Positions 9,366-19,271 of a DNA stretch of 64,000 nt are shown piece after piece (positions within the stretch are counted from its first letter, which is position 1; each line of letters starts with the position of its first letter). The translations under genes and the position numbers were made by a program. The notes under the pieces are model-generated. The model did no database searches, was not told where the DNA came from, and saw nothing but the letters and a program-made list of their open reading frames with translations. Origin of the DNA: Marinobacter salinisoli (GTDB lineage Bacteria; Pseudomonadota; Gammaproteobacteria; Pseudomonadales; Oleiphilaceae); assembly GCF_017301335.1 (NCBI RefSeq), contig NZ_CP071247.1, forward strand, positions 2,108,001-2,172,000, written 5' to 3'.

Positions 9366-10367
9366 GTGAAACCGGTTACCATCGCATTAGATGCCATGAG
9401 TGGTGATCGCGGCGCCGGCGTTGTGGTAACTGCAGCGCTGGATGCGGTCCGCGAAAATGAAGCCTTGAGTCTCATTCTGGTAGGTGTCCGGAGTGAACTC
9501 GAGGCTTTGTTGTCTGGAGAGCACAGTCGTATCCGTATTGTGGAGGCGGCCGATGTGGTGCAGATGAATGAGCGTCCGTCTCATGCTCTTCGCCACAAGA
9601 AAAACTCCTCGATGGCGATTGCGCTTGGGCTGGTTCGTGATGGCGAGGCCCAGGGCTGTGTCAGTGCCGGCAACACCGGAGCCTTGATGGCCTTCGGGCG
9701 GTCCGTGATCCGGATGCATCCAGGTATCGAGCGTCCGGCGATCTGCAAGCTGATTCCCTCCCTGCGTGGTCGTTGCCACGTCCTTGATCTTGGTGCCAAT
9801 GTCGATGCCAGCGCCGAGAATCTGTACCAGTTCGCCTTGATGGGATCTCTGATGGCGTCCGCCATCTCGGGTCAATCCGAACCGCGTGTGGCGTTGCTGA
9901 ATGTCGGTGAAGAGGAGATCAAGGGTAACGAGCAGGTGCGCCTGGCATCTCACCTTCTCGCCCAATGCGATACTGTCAATTACATCGGGTACGTTGAGGG
10001 CAGCGACTTGTTCCGGGATGTCGCCGATGTCGTGGTGTGTGATGGCTTTGTCGGCAACATTGCCCTGAAAACCGGCGAAGGCGTCGCCGGTTTGTTGATT
10101 GATTTGATAGAGCAGGCCTTCAGTCGCGGCCTCTACGGGCGATTTGTCGGATTTCTGGCCCGCCCGATAATTGGCCGGCTGCTGAGGTTGATGGATCCGG
10201 CGCGCCACAACGGAGCCAGTCTTCTCGGTTTGCAGGGGGTGGTTATCAAGAGTCACGGAAACGCCAATGAGCGCGCCATGCTGGCGGCCATCCGTCAGGC
10301 CGTCAGGGAGGTGGATATGGAGGTTCCCCGGCGCATCAATGAGCGTCTTGACGACCTGTTGATATAG
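9366..10367 (+). CDS. plsX: Phosphate acyltransferase PlsX
   Basis: A 333-residue PlsX that makes acyl-phosphate from acyl-ACP for phosphatidate synthesis. The ALDAMSGD N-terminus, the SAGNTGALMAFG block and the DGFVGNIALKTGEG block are all family signatures. The start is GTG at 9366; nearby in-frame or overlapping ATGs run into a stop within a few codons, so GTG is required. It is 42 bp after rpmF. There is no fabH after it: the next gene is fabD. Confidence 0.95.
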   Translation: MKPVTIALDAMSGDRGAGVVVTAALDAVRENEALSLILVGVRSELEALLSGEHSRIRIVEAADVVQMNERPSHALRHKKNSSMAIALGLVRDGEAQGCVSAGNTGALMAFGRSVIRMHPGIERPAICKLIPSLRGRCHVLDLGANVDASAENLYQFALMGSLMASAISGQSEPRVALLNVGEEEIKGNEQVRLASHLLAQCDTVNYIGYVEGSDLFRDVADVVVCDGFVGNIALKTGEGVAGLLIDLIEQAFSRGLYGRFVGFLARPIIGRLLRLMDPARHNGASLLGLQGVVIKSHGNANERAMLAAIRQAVREVDMEVPRRINERLDDLLI

Positions 10368-10407
10368 CCTACTGAGACTAAAGTCTGTCTGGCTCCGCGC
10401 CTTATTT

Positions 10408-10436
10408 TGAGCATAATTGCGCCAACTTTTACTAAT
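10408..10436 (+). promoter_or_regulatory. Possible internal promoter before fabD
   Basis: The 111-bp plsX-fabD gap contains TTGAGC, a 17-bp spacer, then TACTAA. The match is moderate on both boxes. It would give fabD-fabG-acpP expression independent of the rpmF promoter. Confidence 0.3.
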
Positions 10437-10478
10437 CGCTAATCCTCTGAAATCCCCATTCACGTTAAGATCTCGCTT

Positions 10479-11414
10479 ATGAAATCTGCATTTATCTTTC
10501 CAGGACAGGGTTCCCAGTCTGTTGGTATGTTATCGGACGCTGCGGCATGGCCGGTGGTGACCGAGACGTTTGCCGAGGCATCGTCAGCGCTGGGTTTTGA
10601 TCTCTGGCAGGTATGCCAGAATGGCCCCGCTGAAGAACTCAACCAGACCACCGTTACGCAACCGGCATTGCTGACAGCCAGTGTTGCGCTCTGGCGTCAG
10701 TGGTGCCAGGCGGGCGGTCCGAGGCCAGACTTGGTGGCCGGGCATAGTCTTGGCGAGTACAGTGCTCTGGTGGTGGCTGAAAGTCTGGGGTTTGCCGAAG
10801 CAGTCAAGCTCGTTCGTCTTCGTGGCGAGCTGATGCAGGGCGCAGTACCCGCCGGTGAAGGAAAAATGGCGGCGATTCTCGGGCTGGAAGACCAGGACGT
10901 GATTGCCGCTTGTGAAGGCGCGGCACAGGGCGACGTGGTGTCAGCGGTTAATTTCAACGCGCCCGGTCAGGTCGTGGTAGCCGGTTCTGCGGCAGCAGTG
11001 GATCGTGCCATCGACGCCTGTCGGGAGAAGGGCGCGCGCAAGGCTATGCCGTTGCCAGTGAGTGTGCCGTCTCACTGTGCCTTGATGAAGGACGCGGCCG
11101 AACAGCTGGCCGAAGCTCTTGAGGGCGTCTCGTTTAATGACGCTGTCATACCTGTTGTCCAGAATGTCCACGCAGCGCCAGAAACCGACGCGGCAGCGCT
11201 CCGTGCGAATCTCGTGAAACAGCTGTACTCTCCGGTGCTCTGGACCGATTCGGTTCGCAGGCTGGTGCAAGAGGGCGTCACGGTTGCAGCGGAGTGCGGT
11301 ACCGGAAAGGTACTAGCCGGACTTGCCAAGCGTATAGACCGCAGCCTGGCTGTGCACGGCCTGGAAAATCCGGAGGCGTTTGATGGCGCGCTGGGCGCAT
11401 TCAACAAGTCATAA
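10479..11414 (+). CDS. fabD: Malonyl-CoA:ACP transacylase
   Basis: A 311-residue FabD (E. coli 309). The FPGQGSQ N-terminus, the nucleophilic serine in GHSLGEYSAL (Ser90), the conserved arginine in RGELMQ and the histidine in SVPSHCALM form the expected active site. It loads malonyl groups onto acyl carrier protein for fatty-acid elongation. The ribosome-binding site is weak. It is followed closely by fabG. Confidence 0.96.
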   Translation: MKSAFIFPGQGSQSVGMLSDAAAWPVVTETFAEASSALGFDLWQVCQNGPAEELNQTTVTQPALLTASVALWRQWCQAGGPRPDLVAGHSLGEYSALVVAESLGFAEAVKLVRLRGELMQGAVPAGEGKMAAILGLEDQDVIAACEGAAQGDVVSAVNFNAPGQVVVAGSAAAVDRAIDACREKGARKAMPLPVSVPSHCALMKDAAEQLAEALEGVSFNDAVIPVVQNVHAAPETDAAALRANLVKQLYSPVLWTDSVRRLVQEGVTVAAECGTGKVLAGLAKRIDRSLAVHGLENPEAFDGALGAFNKS

Positions 11415-11429
11415 CGGGTGGAGCAATAC

Positions 11430-12173
11430 ATGACGCTTGAAGGTAAAACCGCACTGGTCACCGGAGGAACCCGGGGGATTGGCAAGGCGATTGTTCACGC
11501 GCTGGCCAGCCAGGGTGCAGAGGTGATCGGCACGGCCACCAGTGAAGAGGGCGCCCAGAACATTTCCAAGGCGCTGCGTGATGCTGGCCTGAAGGGCTAC
11601 GGTATCGTTATGGATGTCGCAGATCCGGCGAGTATCGATGCCGGGTTGAAGGAGGTTGCCGAGAGATCCGGCGCTCCGGTGATCCTGGTCAATAACGCAG
11701 GGATTACCCGTGATAATCTGCTGATGCGCCTGAAAGACGATGACTGGACCTCGGTGCTCGACACCAACCTGTCCAGTGTCTATCGCACCAGCAAGGCTGT
11801 GTTGCGCGGGATGGCGAAGGCTCGCTGGGGGCGGATCATCAATATCAGTTCGGTGGTTGCCGGCATGGGGAACCCGGGGCAGGGCAACTACTGCGCAGCC
11901 AAGGCAGGGGTTGAAGGTTTTACCCGAAGCCTCGCCAAGGAGATGTCAAACCGGGGAATTACCGCAAACTGTGTGGCTCCGGGCTTTATTGACACCGACA
12001 TGACAAAAAAACTGGACGACAAGCAGCGTGAGGCTATGCTGGAAATCATACCAGCGGGGCGTCTCGGTGAACCGGACGAAGTCGCGGCTGTGGTGGCTTT
12101 CCTGGCTTCGAACGCAGCCGGCTATGTGAGTGGTGAAACCATTCACGTGAACGGCGGAATGTACATGGGATAA
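11430..12173 (+). CDS. fabG: 3-oxoacyl-ACP reductase FabG
   Basis: A 247-residue short-chain dehydrogenase. The glycine-rich cofactor loop TGGTRGIGKAI, the NNAG block, and the catalytic Ser and YxxxK (NYCAAKAG) are present, along with the GFIDTDMT segment typical of FabG. It reduces 3-oxoacyl-ACP with NADPH. The frame is open from a GTG at 11418, but the ATG at 11430 has a GGAG ribosome-binding site at good distance and gives the family's normal N-terminus MTLEGK. Confidence 0.95.
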   Translation: MTLEGKTALVTGGTRGIGKAIVHALASQGAEVIGTATSEEGAQNISKALRDAGLKGYGIVMDVADPASIDAGLKEVAERSGAPVILVNNAGITRDNLLMRLKDDDWTSVLDTNLSSVYRTSKAVLRGMAKARWGRIINISSVVAGMGNPGQGNYCAAKAGVEGFTRSLAKEMSNRGITANCVAPGFIDTDMTKKLDDKQREAMLEIIPAGRLGEPDEVAAVVAFLASNAAGYVSGETIHVNGGMYMG

Positions 12174-12299
12174 TTTCGACCAGGGCGCAAGCCCTTGTCG
12201 CACAAGATGTTTAACCGGCTCCCTGCTTGTTTGCGGGTAGGGTTTAATCTAAACTTGCAGCACTAAAGTTGCTTGGTAGAAACACAAAGTGAGGACATT

Positions 12300-12533
12300 A
12301 TGAGTACAGTTGAAGAGCGCGTGAAGAAGATTGTTTGTGAACAGCTGGGCGTGAAAGAGTCCGAAGTTCAGAACACCTCTTCTTTTGTTGAAGATCTTGG
12401 CGCTGACTCACTGGACACCGTTGAGCTGGTTATGGCTCTGGAAGAGGAATTCGAGACTGAGATTCCTGACGAAGAAGCCGAAAAGCTGGCGACCGTTCAG
12501 GACGCGATTGACTACATCGTCGCCCATACCTGA
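12300..12533 (+). CDS. acpP: Acyl carrier protein
   Basis: A 77-residue acidic protein with the phosphopantetheine attachment site in [12 protein letters not shown] (Ser37). Length and sequence match AcpP of E. coli (78 residues). The ATG at 12300 has a GAGG ribosome-binding site; an upstream in-frame start at 12273 would add nine non-conserved residues. The gap before it (12174-12299) is large for this operon and may hold an additional promoter, as expected for this very abundant protein. A strong terminator-like hairpin follows. Confidence 0.97.
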   Translation: MSTVEERVKKIVCEQLGVKESEVQNTSSFVEDLGADSLDTVELVMALEEEFETEIPDEEAEKLATVQDAIDYIVAHT

Positions 12534-12562
12534 TATCCCGCTGCTTTACTAGAGCCAGGCAT

Positions 12563-12600
12563 AAAGCCGTCCTTTCGTTAGACTAAAGGGCGGCTTTTTT
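12563..12600 (+). terminator. Intrinsic terminator after acpP
   Basis: A 13-bp stem (AAAGCCGTCCTTT with AAAGGGCGGCTTT, one G-U pair) with a 9-nt loop, followed by a T-run. It should end much of the acpP transcript, with partial read-through to fabF. Confidence 0.85.
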
Positions 12601-12663
12601 ATTGGTTTGAAATCCGGTTCAATCAGTGGCCGCATCGACACAGAACTTCAGGTGAAATGGGTT

Positions 12664-13911
12664 ATGAGTAAACGACGGGTTGTCATTACGGGAATGGGCA
12701 TGCTGTCCCCTCTGGGAAATGACGTTGAGAGCTCCTGGGCCGGTATTCAGGCTGGGCGCAGTGGCATCGGCATGATCGATCGCTTCGACGCTTCCGAATA
12801 CAGCACGCGAATCGGCGGCGCCGTGAAGAATCTCGATCTGGAACCGTGGCTGTCGCCCAAGGATGCGAGAAAGCTGGATGCCTTTATTCATTATGGTCTG
12901 ATCGCGGCCCAGCAGGCAGTGGATGATAGCGGGCTGAGCGATTACGACCAGCTCGACAAGCAGCGCGCAGGTATCGCTATCGGTTCGGGGATTGGCGGGC
13001 TGGAATTTATCGAGAAGAACGTCCTGAGTATGGACAAGTCCGGGCCACGCAAAGTGTCGCCGTTCTTTGTGCCCGCGTCCGTGATCAATATGATTTCAGG
13101 CAATGCTGGGATTCGTTTTGGCTTTCAGGGGCCCAATATTGCGATCGTCACGGCCTGTACCACCGGCACGCATAATATCGGCTACGCCGCGCGTACCATT
13201 GCCTACGGCGACGCCGATGTAATGCTGGCAGGCGGCTCTGAAATGGCCACCACCCGCACCGGTATTGCGGCATTTTCGGCAGCACGGGCGCTGTCGACGC
13301 GCAACGACGAGCCAGAAAAAGCCAGCCGTCCGTGGGATAAAGACCGTGACGGGTTTGTTCTGAGCGATGGTGCCGGTGTTCTGGTGCTTGAAGAACTCGA
13401 GCATGCCAGGAAGCGTGGCGCGACAATCTACGGTGAGGTGGTTGGTTTCGGCATGAGTGATGACGCACATCACATCACCGCGCCTCCGGAAAACGGCGAG
13501 GGTGCAGCCCGCTCAATGCAGTGCGCACTGCGAGATGCCGGCATGAGTGCGGATGAGGTGGATTACATCAACGCGCACGGAACCTCAACACAAGTTGGCG
13601 ATGTGGCCGAGGTCAAGGCGGTCAAGAGTGTATTCGGTGGCCACGCGGACAAGCTGGCGATGAGCAGTACCAAGTCGATGACCGGTCACTTGTTGGGTGC
13701 CGCGGGCGCCGTCGAGGGTATTTTCTCGGTGCTGGCAGTTCGGGATGGCGTGTTGCCGCCCACCATTAATCTGGATAACCCAGACGAGGGTTGCGATCTG
13801 GATTTTGTGGCCAATCAGAGCCGCAAGTCGGATGTCCGCGTTGCGCTGTCGAATTCGTTCGGCTTTGGCGGAACTAACGGAACGCTGATCTTCAAGCGTT
13901 ACGAGGACTGA
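12664..13911 (+). CDS. fabF: 3-oxoacyl-ACP synthase II (KAS II)
   Basis: A 415-residue condensing enzyme (E. coli FabF 413). The Cys-His-His triad is visible: Cys in TACTTGTHN (about 164), His in [11 protein letters not shown] (about 303) and His in [11 protein letters not shown] (about 340). It extends acyl-ACP chains, including the cis-vaccenate step. The frame opens at 12607, but [10 protein letters not shown] at 12664 is the family start and the upstream codons overlap the acpP terminator region. Confidence 0.96.
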   Translation: MSKRRVVITGMGMLSPLGNDVESSWAGIQAGRSGIGMIDRFDASEYSTRIGGAVKNLDLEPWLSPKDARKLDAFIHYGLIAAQQAVDDSGLSDYDQLDKQRAGIAIGSGIGGLEFIEKNVLSMDKSGPRKVSPFFVPASVINMISGNAGIRFGFQGPNIAIVTACTTGTHNIGYAARTIAYGDADVMLAGGSEMATTRTGIAAFSAARALSTRNDEPEKASRPWDKDRDGFVLSDGAGVLVLEELEHARKRGATIYGEVVGFGMSDDAHHITAPPENGEGAARSMQCALRDAGMSADEVDYINAHGTSTQVGDVAEVKAVKSVFGGHADKLAMSSTKSMTGHLLGAAGAVEGIFSVLAVRDGVLPPTINLDNPDEGCDLDFVANQSRKSDVRVALSNSFGFGGTNGTLIFKRYED

Positions 13912-13919
13912 CCCCTCCG

Positions 13920-14738
13920 ATGCTCAAGCTTTACTGGGCAGACGAATCCGGTCTGCCCGCCGGTGATCGTGGGCTTGCCTACGGTGATGGCCTGTTCGAA
14001 ACGATCCGCATGAAAGGTCGGCAAGGCGTACTGCTCGGGCGCCATGTCGAGCGTATGGTCAGAGATGCCGGCCGCCTGGCTATACCGGTTACCCGTCAAG
14101 AACTTATCTCGGTCTGCCGACAAGCCGCAGACCGGTTTGGAGCCGGTCCTGATGATCAGGGCTGGGTGCTCAAACTGACCCTCACCCGAGGCACCGGAGG
14201 GCGGGGCTACCGCCCTGAACCCACGGCACAACCCAATCTTCTGGTTGCGGCATCCGGTCTCCCGCCGATTCCTTCGCCCGAGGGTGTCTGGGCGGACTTT
14301 TCACCCGTGAAGCTGACGGTGAACCCGCTGTTGGCGGGCATTAAATCCCTGAATCGTCTTGAGCAGGTGATGGCCGCCCGGGATCTCACCGATGATCGGT
14401 TTGAAATGCTCATGCTCGATAGTGAAGGGCAGCTGGTGGAAGGGACCCGAACCAACCTTCTTGTACGGTTTGATCAGGGCTGGGTGACGCCCCCGCGCAC
14501 GTCACTGGCGGTCGCCGGAGTCTTGCGTGAATGGCTTCTGGAGCAGCTTCGCAGTCGGGGTGAGACGGTGGCCGAGCGCCCGCTGGCTGTGTCCGACGTG
14601 GTTGGCCCGGATTGCCGCGGCCTGTTTTTGCTCAACAGCGTGCTGGGAGTGGTACCGGTGCGCGGCGTCGCAGACCACGAGTTGCCTGTATATAGCGGAC
14701 TTGCGACAATCTTCGACCTCAACGAATTACTGGAATAA
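13920..14738 (+). CDS. pabC: Aminodeoxychorismate lyase
   Basis: A 272-residue fold-type IV PLP enzyme. The catalytic lysine lies in LLAGIKSLNRLE, and the EGTRTNLL block (branched-chain aminotransferase/lyase type) binds the cofactor phosphate. The GDGLFETIR N-terminal motif is typical of PabC. It converts aminodeoxychorismate to p-aminobenzoate for folate synthesis. It sits 8 bp after fabF and just before mltG, the usual order in gammaproteobacteria. Confidence 0.93.
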   Translation: MLKLYWADESGLPAGDRGLAYGDGLFETIRMKGRQGVLLGRHVERMVRDAGRLAIPVTRQELISVCRQAADRFGAGPDDQGWVLKLTLTRGTGGRGYRPEPTAQPNLLVAASGLPPIPSPEGVWADFSPVKLTVNPLLAGIKSLNRLEQVMAARDLTDDRFEMLMLDSEGQLVEGTRTNLLVRFDQGWVTPPRTSLAVAGVLREWLLEQLRSRGETVAERPLAVSDVVGPDCRGLFLLNSVLGVVPVRGVADHELPVYSGLATIFDLNELLE

Positions 14739-14743
14739 ATCTT

Positions 14744-15811
14744 TTGTTTAAGAAGTTACTTATTGGCTTAGTCAGTGCGGTCATTCTTGCCGTAACCGGA
14801 ACCGGCCTGTGGCTATCACAGGGGTTAAACACACTCGAACAGCCCGTCGTTCTCGACGAGCCGGTTCTGTTCAACGTTCCCAAAGGCGCTGCGTTTGTTC
14901 AGGTTGCCCGCAAGCTCGAGAGTGAGGGGTTGATAGAGCGGGGGCTCTGGTTGCGGGTACACGGACGACTGAACCCCGATCAGGCGCAGATCAAGGCCGG
15001 TGAGTATGAATTCACCTCTGGCATGACACCCCGGGAGATGCTGTCGGCCATGGTGGCCGGCGATACCAAACAGTGGGCGGTCCAGTTTATTGAAGGGTGG
15101 ACCTTCGCGGACATGCGTGCGGCACTGGCCAGCCACGAGCGCCTGAAAAAAGAAACCACGGACTGGACGGATGAGCAGATCATGGAGGCAGTGGGAGCTG
15201 AAGGTGAGCACCCAGAAGGCCGCTTCTTCCCGGATACCTATCTGTTTACCAGCTCCGAATCGGATCTTGATCTGCTCCAGCGCGCCTTTGACACCATGTC
15301 AGACGTGCTGGCGAAGGAGTGGGCGGCTCGGGAAGAAGGATTGCCTTACGATTCGGCTTACGAGGCTCTGATCATGGCCTCCATTGTGGAGCGCGAAACC
15401 GGTGTGCCTTATGAGCGGGATCAGGTGGCGGGCGTGTTTGTCCGGCGTCTGCAAAAGGGCATGCGCCTGCAGACGGACCCAACCGTGATCTACGGCATGG
15501 GGGATAAGTACGATGGCCGGATCAGAAGCCGCGATCTGCGCGAGTACACGCCGTATAACACCTACCGCATCAACGGGCTTCCGCCGACGCCGATTGCCCT
15601 GCCGGGCCGGGGCGCGATTCATGCGGCGCTCAATCCGGCTGAAGGCGAGGCGCTGTATTTCGTGGCCCGTGGCGACGGTACTCACAAGTTCTCCAAAACC
15701 CTGAATGAGCACCAGAAAGCCGTGCGGGAATACCAGCTCAATCGCCGCAAGGATTACCGTTCTTCACCGCCGGTGCAGGAAGCCGACGGTGGAAATGGGG
15801 GCGCCGGATGA
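14744..15811 (+). CDS. mltG: Endolytic murein transglycosylase MltG
   Basis: A 355-residue YceG-like protein. One N-terminal transmembrane helix (about residues 5-25) anchors it in the inner membrane. The periplasmic part has a LysM-like region and the catalytic glutamate in ASIVERETG, followed by [17 protein letters not shown]. It cuts nascent glycan strands and sets their length. The start is TTG at 14744: no ATG or GTG in frame precedes the hydrophobic helix, and a TGGAA ribosome-binding site is present. Its TGA overlaps the tmk ATG. Confidence 0.93.
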   Translation: MFKKLLIGLVSAVILAVTGTGLWLSQGLNTLEQPVVLDEPVLFNVPKGAAFVQVARKLESEGLIERGLWLRVHGRLNPDQAQIKAGEYEFTSGMTPREMLSAMVAGDTKQWAVQFIEGWTFADMRAALASHERLKKETTDWTDEQIMEAVGAEGEHPEGRFFPDTYLFTSSESDLDLLQRAFDTMSDVLAKEWAAREEGLPYDSAYEALIMASIVERETGVPYERDQVAGVFVRRLQKGMRLQTDPTVIYGMGDKYDGRIRSRDLREYTPYNTYRINGLPPTPIALPGRGAIHAALNPAEGEALYFVARGDGTHKFSKTLNEHQKAVREYQLNRRKDYRSSPPVQEADGGNGGAG

Positions 15812-16443
15812 CTCAGCGCGGTCTGTTCATTACCTTCGAGGGAACCGAAGGCGTTGGCAAGTCGACCCAGCTGGCCACCGCTGCTGACACCCTGGCTTCC
15901 CTGGGTGTCGACTTCATCCAGACGCGGGAGCCCGGCGGCACCCCAATGGCGGAGTCCATCCGGGAGCTTCTGCTGACGCCTCGTGAGGAATCGGTGAACG
16001 AAACCACCGAGCTGCTTCTGATGTTTGCGGCCCGGGCCCAGCATCTGCACACGCGGATATTGCCGGCGCTGGCGCGCGGGCAATGGGTGCTGTGCGATCG
16101 CTTCACAGACGCAACCTTTGCTTATCAGGGCGGTGGCCGCGGCGTAAGTGAAGACCGCATCGCCCAGCTGGAAACACTGGTTCAGGGCGAGATTCGTCCG
16201 GACCACGTGGTGCTGCTCGACGCACCGGTGGAAACCGGAATGGCGAGGGCGAAGAACCGCGGTGAGCTGGACCGGTTCGAGCAGGAGGCTGTGTCGTTTT
16301 TCCAGCGAATCCGGGATTGTTATTTGCAGCGGGCGAACACTGACCCGCGCCGATATCATGTGGTGAATGCGGTCGACTCGCTGGAAAACGTTTCGGAGCA
16401 GATCCGGGCCCTGATGTGCAAGTTTCACTCTAATCTGCTTTAA
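15808..16443 (+). CDS. tmk: Thymidylate kinase
   Basis: A 211-residue dTMP kinase. The P-loop is [11 protein letters not shown], the DR(F/Y) block is [17 protein letters not shown], and the REPGGT substrate block is intact. It phosphorylates dTMP to dTDP. The ATG overlaps the mltG stop (ATGA), indicating translational coupling. In many relatives holB, pilZ and tatD follow; here the operon ends at tmk. Confidence 0.96.
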   Translation: MTQRGLFITFEGTEGVGKSTQLATAADTLASLGVDFIQTREPGGTPMAESIRELLLTPREESVNETTELLLMFAARAQHLHTRILPALARGQWVLCDRFTDATFAYQGGGRGVSEDRIAQLETLVQGEIRPDHVVLLDAPVETGMARAKNRGELDRFEQEAVSFFQRIRDCYLQRANTDPRRYHVVNAVDSLENVSEQIRALMCKFHSNLL

Positions 16444-16482
16444 TTTCCCCATATTCTCGGGATTTAGGGTGATGCGACATTT

Positions 16483-17262
16483 ATGCTGGATGCTCAACTG
16501 CTCAAACTGCCGGTCGCTGCTCACCAGCACAACCACCAGCATCATCAGGTGGTTGTGGGCGTACAGGGGACGGCTGACCTGACTGTTGAGGGAACCGATG
16601 CGCGTCTGGATAACTGGAATGCGTGCATGGTGCCCACCGAAGCCACTCATGATTATTGTGGTGACGACCGCAACCATGTCCTGGTTATCAACCTTGATCC
16701 CTCCTTGCCTGAGCTCAGTTCCCCGGCTCACGGCGACTATGATCGTCTTGCTCCACTCTTTGAAAAACCCCGAACCCTGGCAATGGACAGCAAGATGCAG
16801 GGGTTGGTTCAGTTCGTCGCCGGAGAGTTCGACCGGTCTCCGGACAACGCGCCCATGCAGCGCCACCTGGCCGCGGGTATCCTGCACTGCATGGCCGATC
16901 GCCTGCAGGAGGAACGAGACGTCACGAGTAATCGTAACGTGCTGCATCCGGGCATCATTCGCCGGTACATCCTCGACAATCTACACCACAAGATCACCGT
17001 CAGTGATCTTGCGAGCGTGGCGTGTCTCAGCGTAAGTCGCTTTCATGAAATTTTCCGGGAGGTCACCGGTGTGACCCCGTACCAGTTCCTGTTGCAGACT
17101 CGCCTCGACCAGGCTTGCAAACTGCTGGCCTCTTCATCTCTTTCCGTTTCGGAAGTCAGTTACCGCACGGGATTTTCATCCCATAGCGCGCTCACCAATG
17201 CTCTGCGCAAACACAGGGGTATAACCCCGACAAAATTACGATTTGGTGAAAAAGTAGCCTGA
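16483..17262 (+). CDS. AraC-family transcriptional regulator, probably of proline use
   Basis: A 259-residue regulator with an N-terminal cupin-like sensor region rich in histidine (about residues 10-90) and a C-terminal double helix-turn-helix of AraC/XylS type (about 160-255), ending in YRTGFSSHSALTNALRKHRGITPTKLR. It lies directly upstream of putP on the same strand and resembles the PruR-like regulators of Pseudomonas proline catabolism. That it senses proline is inferred from this neighbourhood. No clear ribosome-binding site precedes the ATG. Confidence 0.8.
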   Translation: MLDAQLLKLPVAAHQHNHQHHQVVVGVQGTADLTVEGTDARLDNWNACMVPTEATHDYCGDDRNHVLVINLDPSLPELSSPAHGDYDRLAPLFEKPRTLAMDSKMQGLVQFVAGEFDRSPDNAPMQRHLAAGILHCMADRLQEERDVTSNRNVLHPGIIRRYILDNLHHKITVSDLASVACLSVSRFHEIFREVTGVTPYQFLLQTRLDQACKLLASSSLSVSEVSYRTGFSSHSALTNALRKHRGITPTKLRFGEKVA

Positions 17263-17635
17263 TTTGACAAGGTTTCAGGTTTTCTGGATGAATTTGCAAA
17301 AGAATCGTAGGAATTTGTAAGCCGTTGTTTTGCAGTAGTAATAAGTTAGTCGATCCTGAGCATGTCAGGATGACCCGGTGTGTGTCATGCCTTGCCCGGT
17401 TTGGGCTCAGGAAAGAATCCGGGCAGGCAGTTGAGGCTGGCTGTGTGTCGCCTCTGACCGTGGACAGTCAGTCACAGTGAACATGGACGTGGAAAAATCC
17501 CGGCGTCTTGCGCCTGGTTTTACCGGTGGCTGGTTTCAGGTTGTCCCTCTCATCCTGTTCGCAGGGTGCAGGCGGAGAGCCCTCTAAACGCCAACAAAAA
17601 CCCAACCCAGACTAGCGCATGGGGAGATAATCAAA
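17263..17635 (+). promoter_or_regulatory. araC-putP intergenic region, probable putP control region
   Basis: A 373-bp gap without a gene. It begins with a perfect -35-like TTGACA (17264-17269), but the -10 region 17 bp downstream is poor. The putP ribosome-binding site GGGGAG lies at the far end. The AraC-type regulator probably binds here; I see no obvious direct repeats that would mark its site. Confidence 0.4.
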
Positions 17636-19129
17636 ATGATTGGAAACAGTGTTGGAATAAGTATCACCTTTATAGCCTACATCCTGCTGATGCTGGGTGT
17701 GGGTTATGTGGCGTGGAAACGCACGTCAAACCTGTCGGATTATATTCTTGGTGGCCGGAGTCTTGGTCCCATGCCGTCGGCAATCAGTGCCGGCGCGTCC
17801 GACATGAGTGGCTGGTTGTTGCTTGGCCTTCCGGGCTACGCATACGCTGCCGGTTACGAAGCCATCTGGATTGCCGTGGGCCTGCTGGCAGGTACCTGGC
17901 TGAACTGGCTGTTCGTAGCGAGCCGTCTGCGCACTTACTCGCTGGCAGCGGGTGATTCGCTGACCCTGCCGTCCTATTTCGAGAACCGCTTCCACGATAC
18001 CAGCCGCATCCTGCGGGTGGTCTGCGCGTTCTTTATCCTGCTTTTCTTCCTGTTCTATACCAGCTCCGGCCTGGTTGCAGGTGGCAAGCTGTTTGAAACG
18101 GTCTTCGGTCTGGATTACACCGTGGCAGTCATTGTGGGCACCATCGCCGTGGTTTCCTACACCTTCTTCGGCGGCTTCCTCGCGGTGACCTGGACCGACG
18201 TAATCCAGGGTTTGCTGATGTTCGCAGCATTGCTTCTGGTGCCCATCATGGCGATCAACGCCGATGGTGGCTGGGCCGCGACAACCGCGGCGATGGAGGC
18301 CAAGAACCCCGAGTTCCTGAGTGCCTGGACCGACACCGACGGCAACGCGCTGGGTGTTCTGGCTATCCTGTCCCTGCTGGGCTGGGGTCTTGGTTACTTC
18401 GGTCAGCCGCACATTCTGGCGCGCTTCAAGGCGATTCGCAGCGAAGACGACGTTCCGACGGCGCGTCGTATCGCCGTAACCTGGAGTGGTCTGGGTCTGC
18501 TGGGTGCGTTGCTGTGTGGTTTTGCCGCCATCGGCTACTTCGAAACCCCGCTTGAAGACGGCGAACGTGCCTTCATGCTGCTGGTGGACGCCCTGTTCCA
18601 CCCGGTGATTGCAGGGGTTCTGCTGGCAGCTATTCTGGCAGCGATCATGAGTACTGCGGATTCCCAGTTGCTGGTATCTTCGTCGGCTCTGGCGGAAGAT
18701 TTCTACAAGGCGCTGTTCCGCAAGGAAGCGTCTCAGGAAGAGCTGGTATGGGTCGGTCGCCTTGCGGTAGTGGGTATTGCGATCGTGGCTTGTATTCTCG
18801 GCCTGAACCCGGACAGCAAGGTGCTGGAACTGGTGTCCTACGCCTGGGCCGGCTTTGGTGCCGCCTTCGGTCCGGCGCTGATCCTGTCCCTGTTCTGGCG
18901 TGGCATGACCCGTAACGGCGCGTTGGCCGGGATCATTATCGGTGGTGCGACCGTGGTGATCTGGGGCAATATGTCCGGCGGTATCCTTGATCTGTATGAG
19001 ATCATCCCGGGCTTCCTGTTCGCTACCATCGCTATCGTGGTTGTCTCCAAATTTGGTGATGAGCCGCATGCGAAGATCCTGGAAGGCTTCGATAAGGCCA
19101 TTAAGGCCCGCTATCATAACCTTCCCTAA
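17636..19129 (+). CDS. putP: Sodium/proline symporter PutP
   Basis: A 497-residue sodium:solute symporter with about 13 hydrophobic helices. The SLGPMPSAISAGASDMSGWLL region near residue 45-65 contains the sodium/proline-binding residues of PutP, and STADSQLLVSSSALAEDFYK in the middle of the protein is also typical. E. coli PutP has 502 residues. It imports proline with Na+ across the inner membrane. The ATG has a strong GGGGAG ribosome-binding site. No putA is adjacent. Confidence 0.93.
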   Translation: MIGNSVGISITFIAYILLMLGVGYVAWKRTSNLSDYILGGRSLGPMPSAISAGASDMSGWLLLGLPGYAYAAGYEAIWIAVGLLAGTWLNWLFVASRLRTYSLAAGDSLTLPSYFENRFHDTSRILRVVCAFFILLFFLFYTSSGLVAGGKLFETVFGLDYTVAVIVGTIAVVSYTFFGGFLAVTWTDVIQGLLMFAALLLVPIMAINADGGWAATTAAMEAKNPEFLSAWTDTDGNALGVLAILSLLGWGLGYFGQPHILARFKAIRSEDDVPTARRIAVTWSGLGLLGALLCGFAAIGYFETPLEDGERAFMLLVDALFHPVIAGVLLAAILAAIMSTADSQLLVSSSALAEDFYKALFRKEASQEELVWVGRLAVVGIAIVACILGLNPDSKVLELVSYAWAGFGAAFGPALILSLFWRGMTRNGALAGIIIGGATVVIWGNMSGGILDLYEIIPGFLFATIAIVVVSKFGDEPHAKILEGFDKAIKARYHNLP

Positions 19130-19170
19130 AACGGGTCAGGCGCCGGTCGCTGATCGGCGTTCCGTTTTGA

Positions 19171-19199
19171 AAAGGGCTCCTTAGTGGAGCCCTTTTTTT
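19171..19199 (+). terminator. Intrinsic terminator after putP
   Basis: A stem AAAGGGCTCC / GGAGCCCTTT with the 5-nt loop TTAGT, followed by a T-run. It lies 42 bp after the putP stop. Confidence 0.88.
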
Positions 19200-19271
19200 G
19201 TTCGGCGCCTCAGACGAGAGGCCGTTTACGAGTGGTGAGCGCGTTCAGCGCCTTTTCGAGGATGTGTCCAG

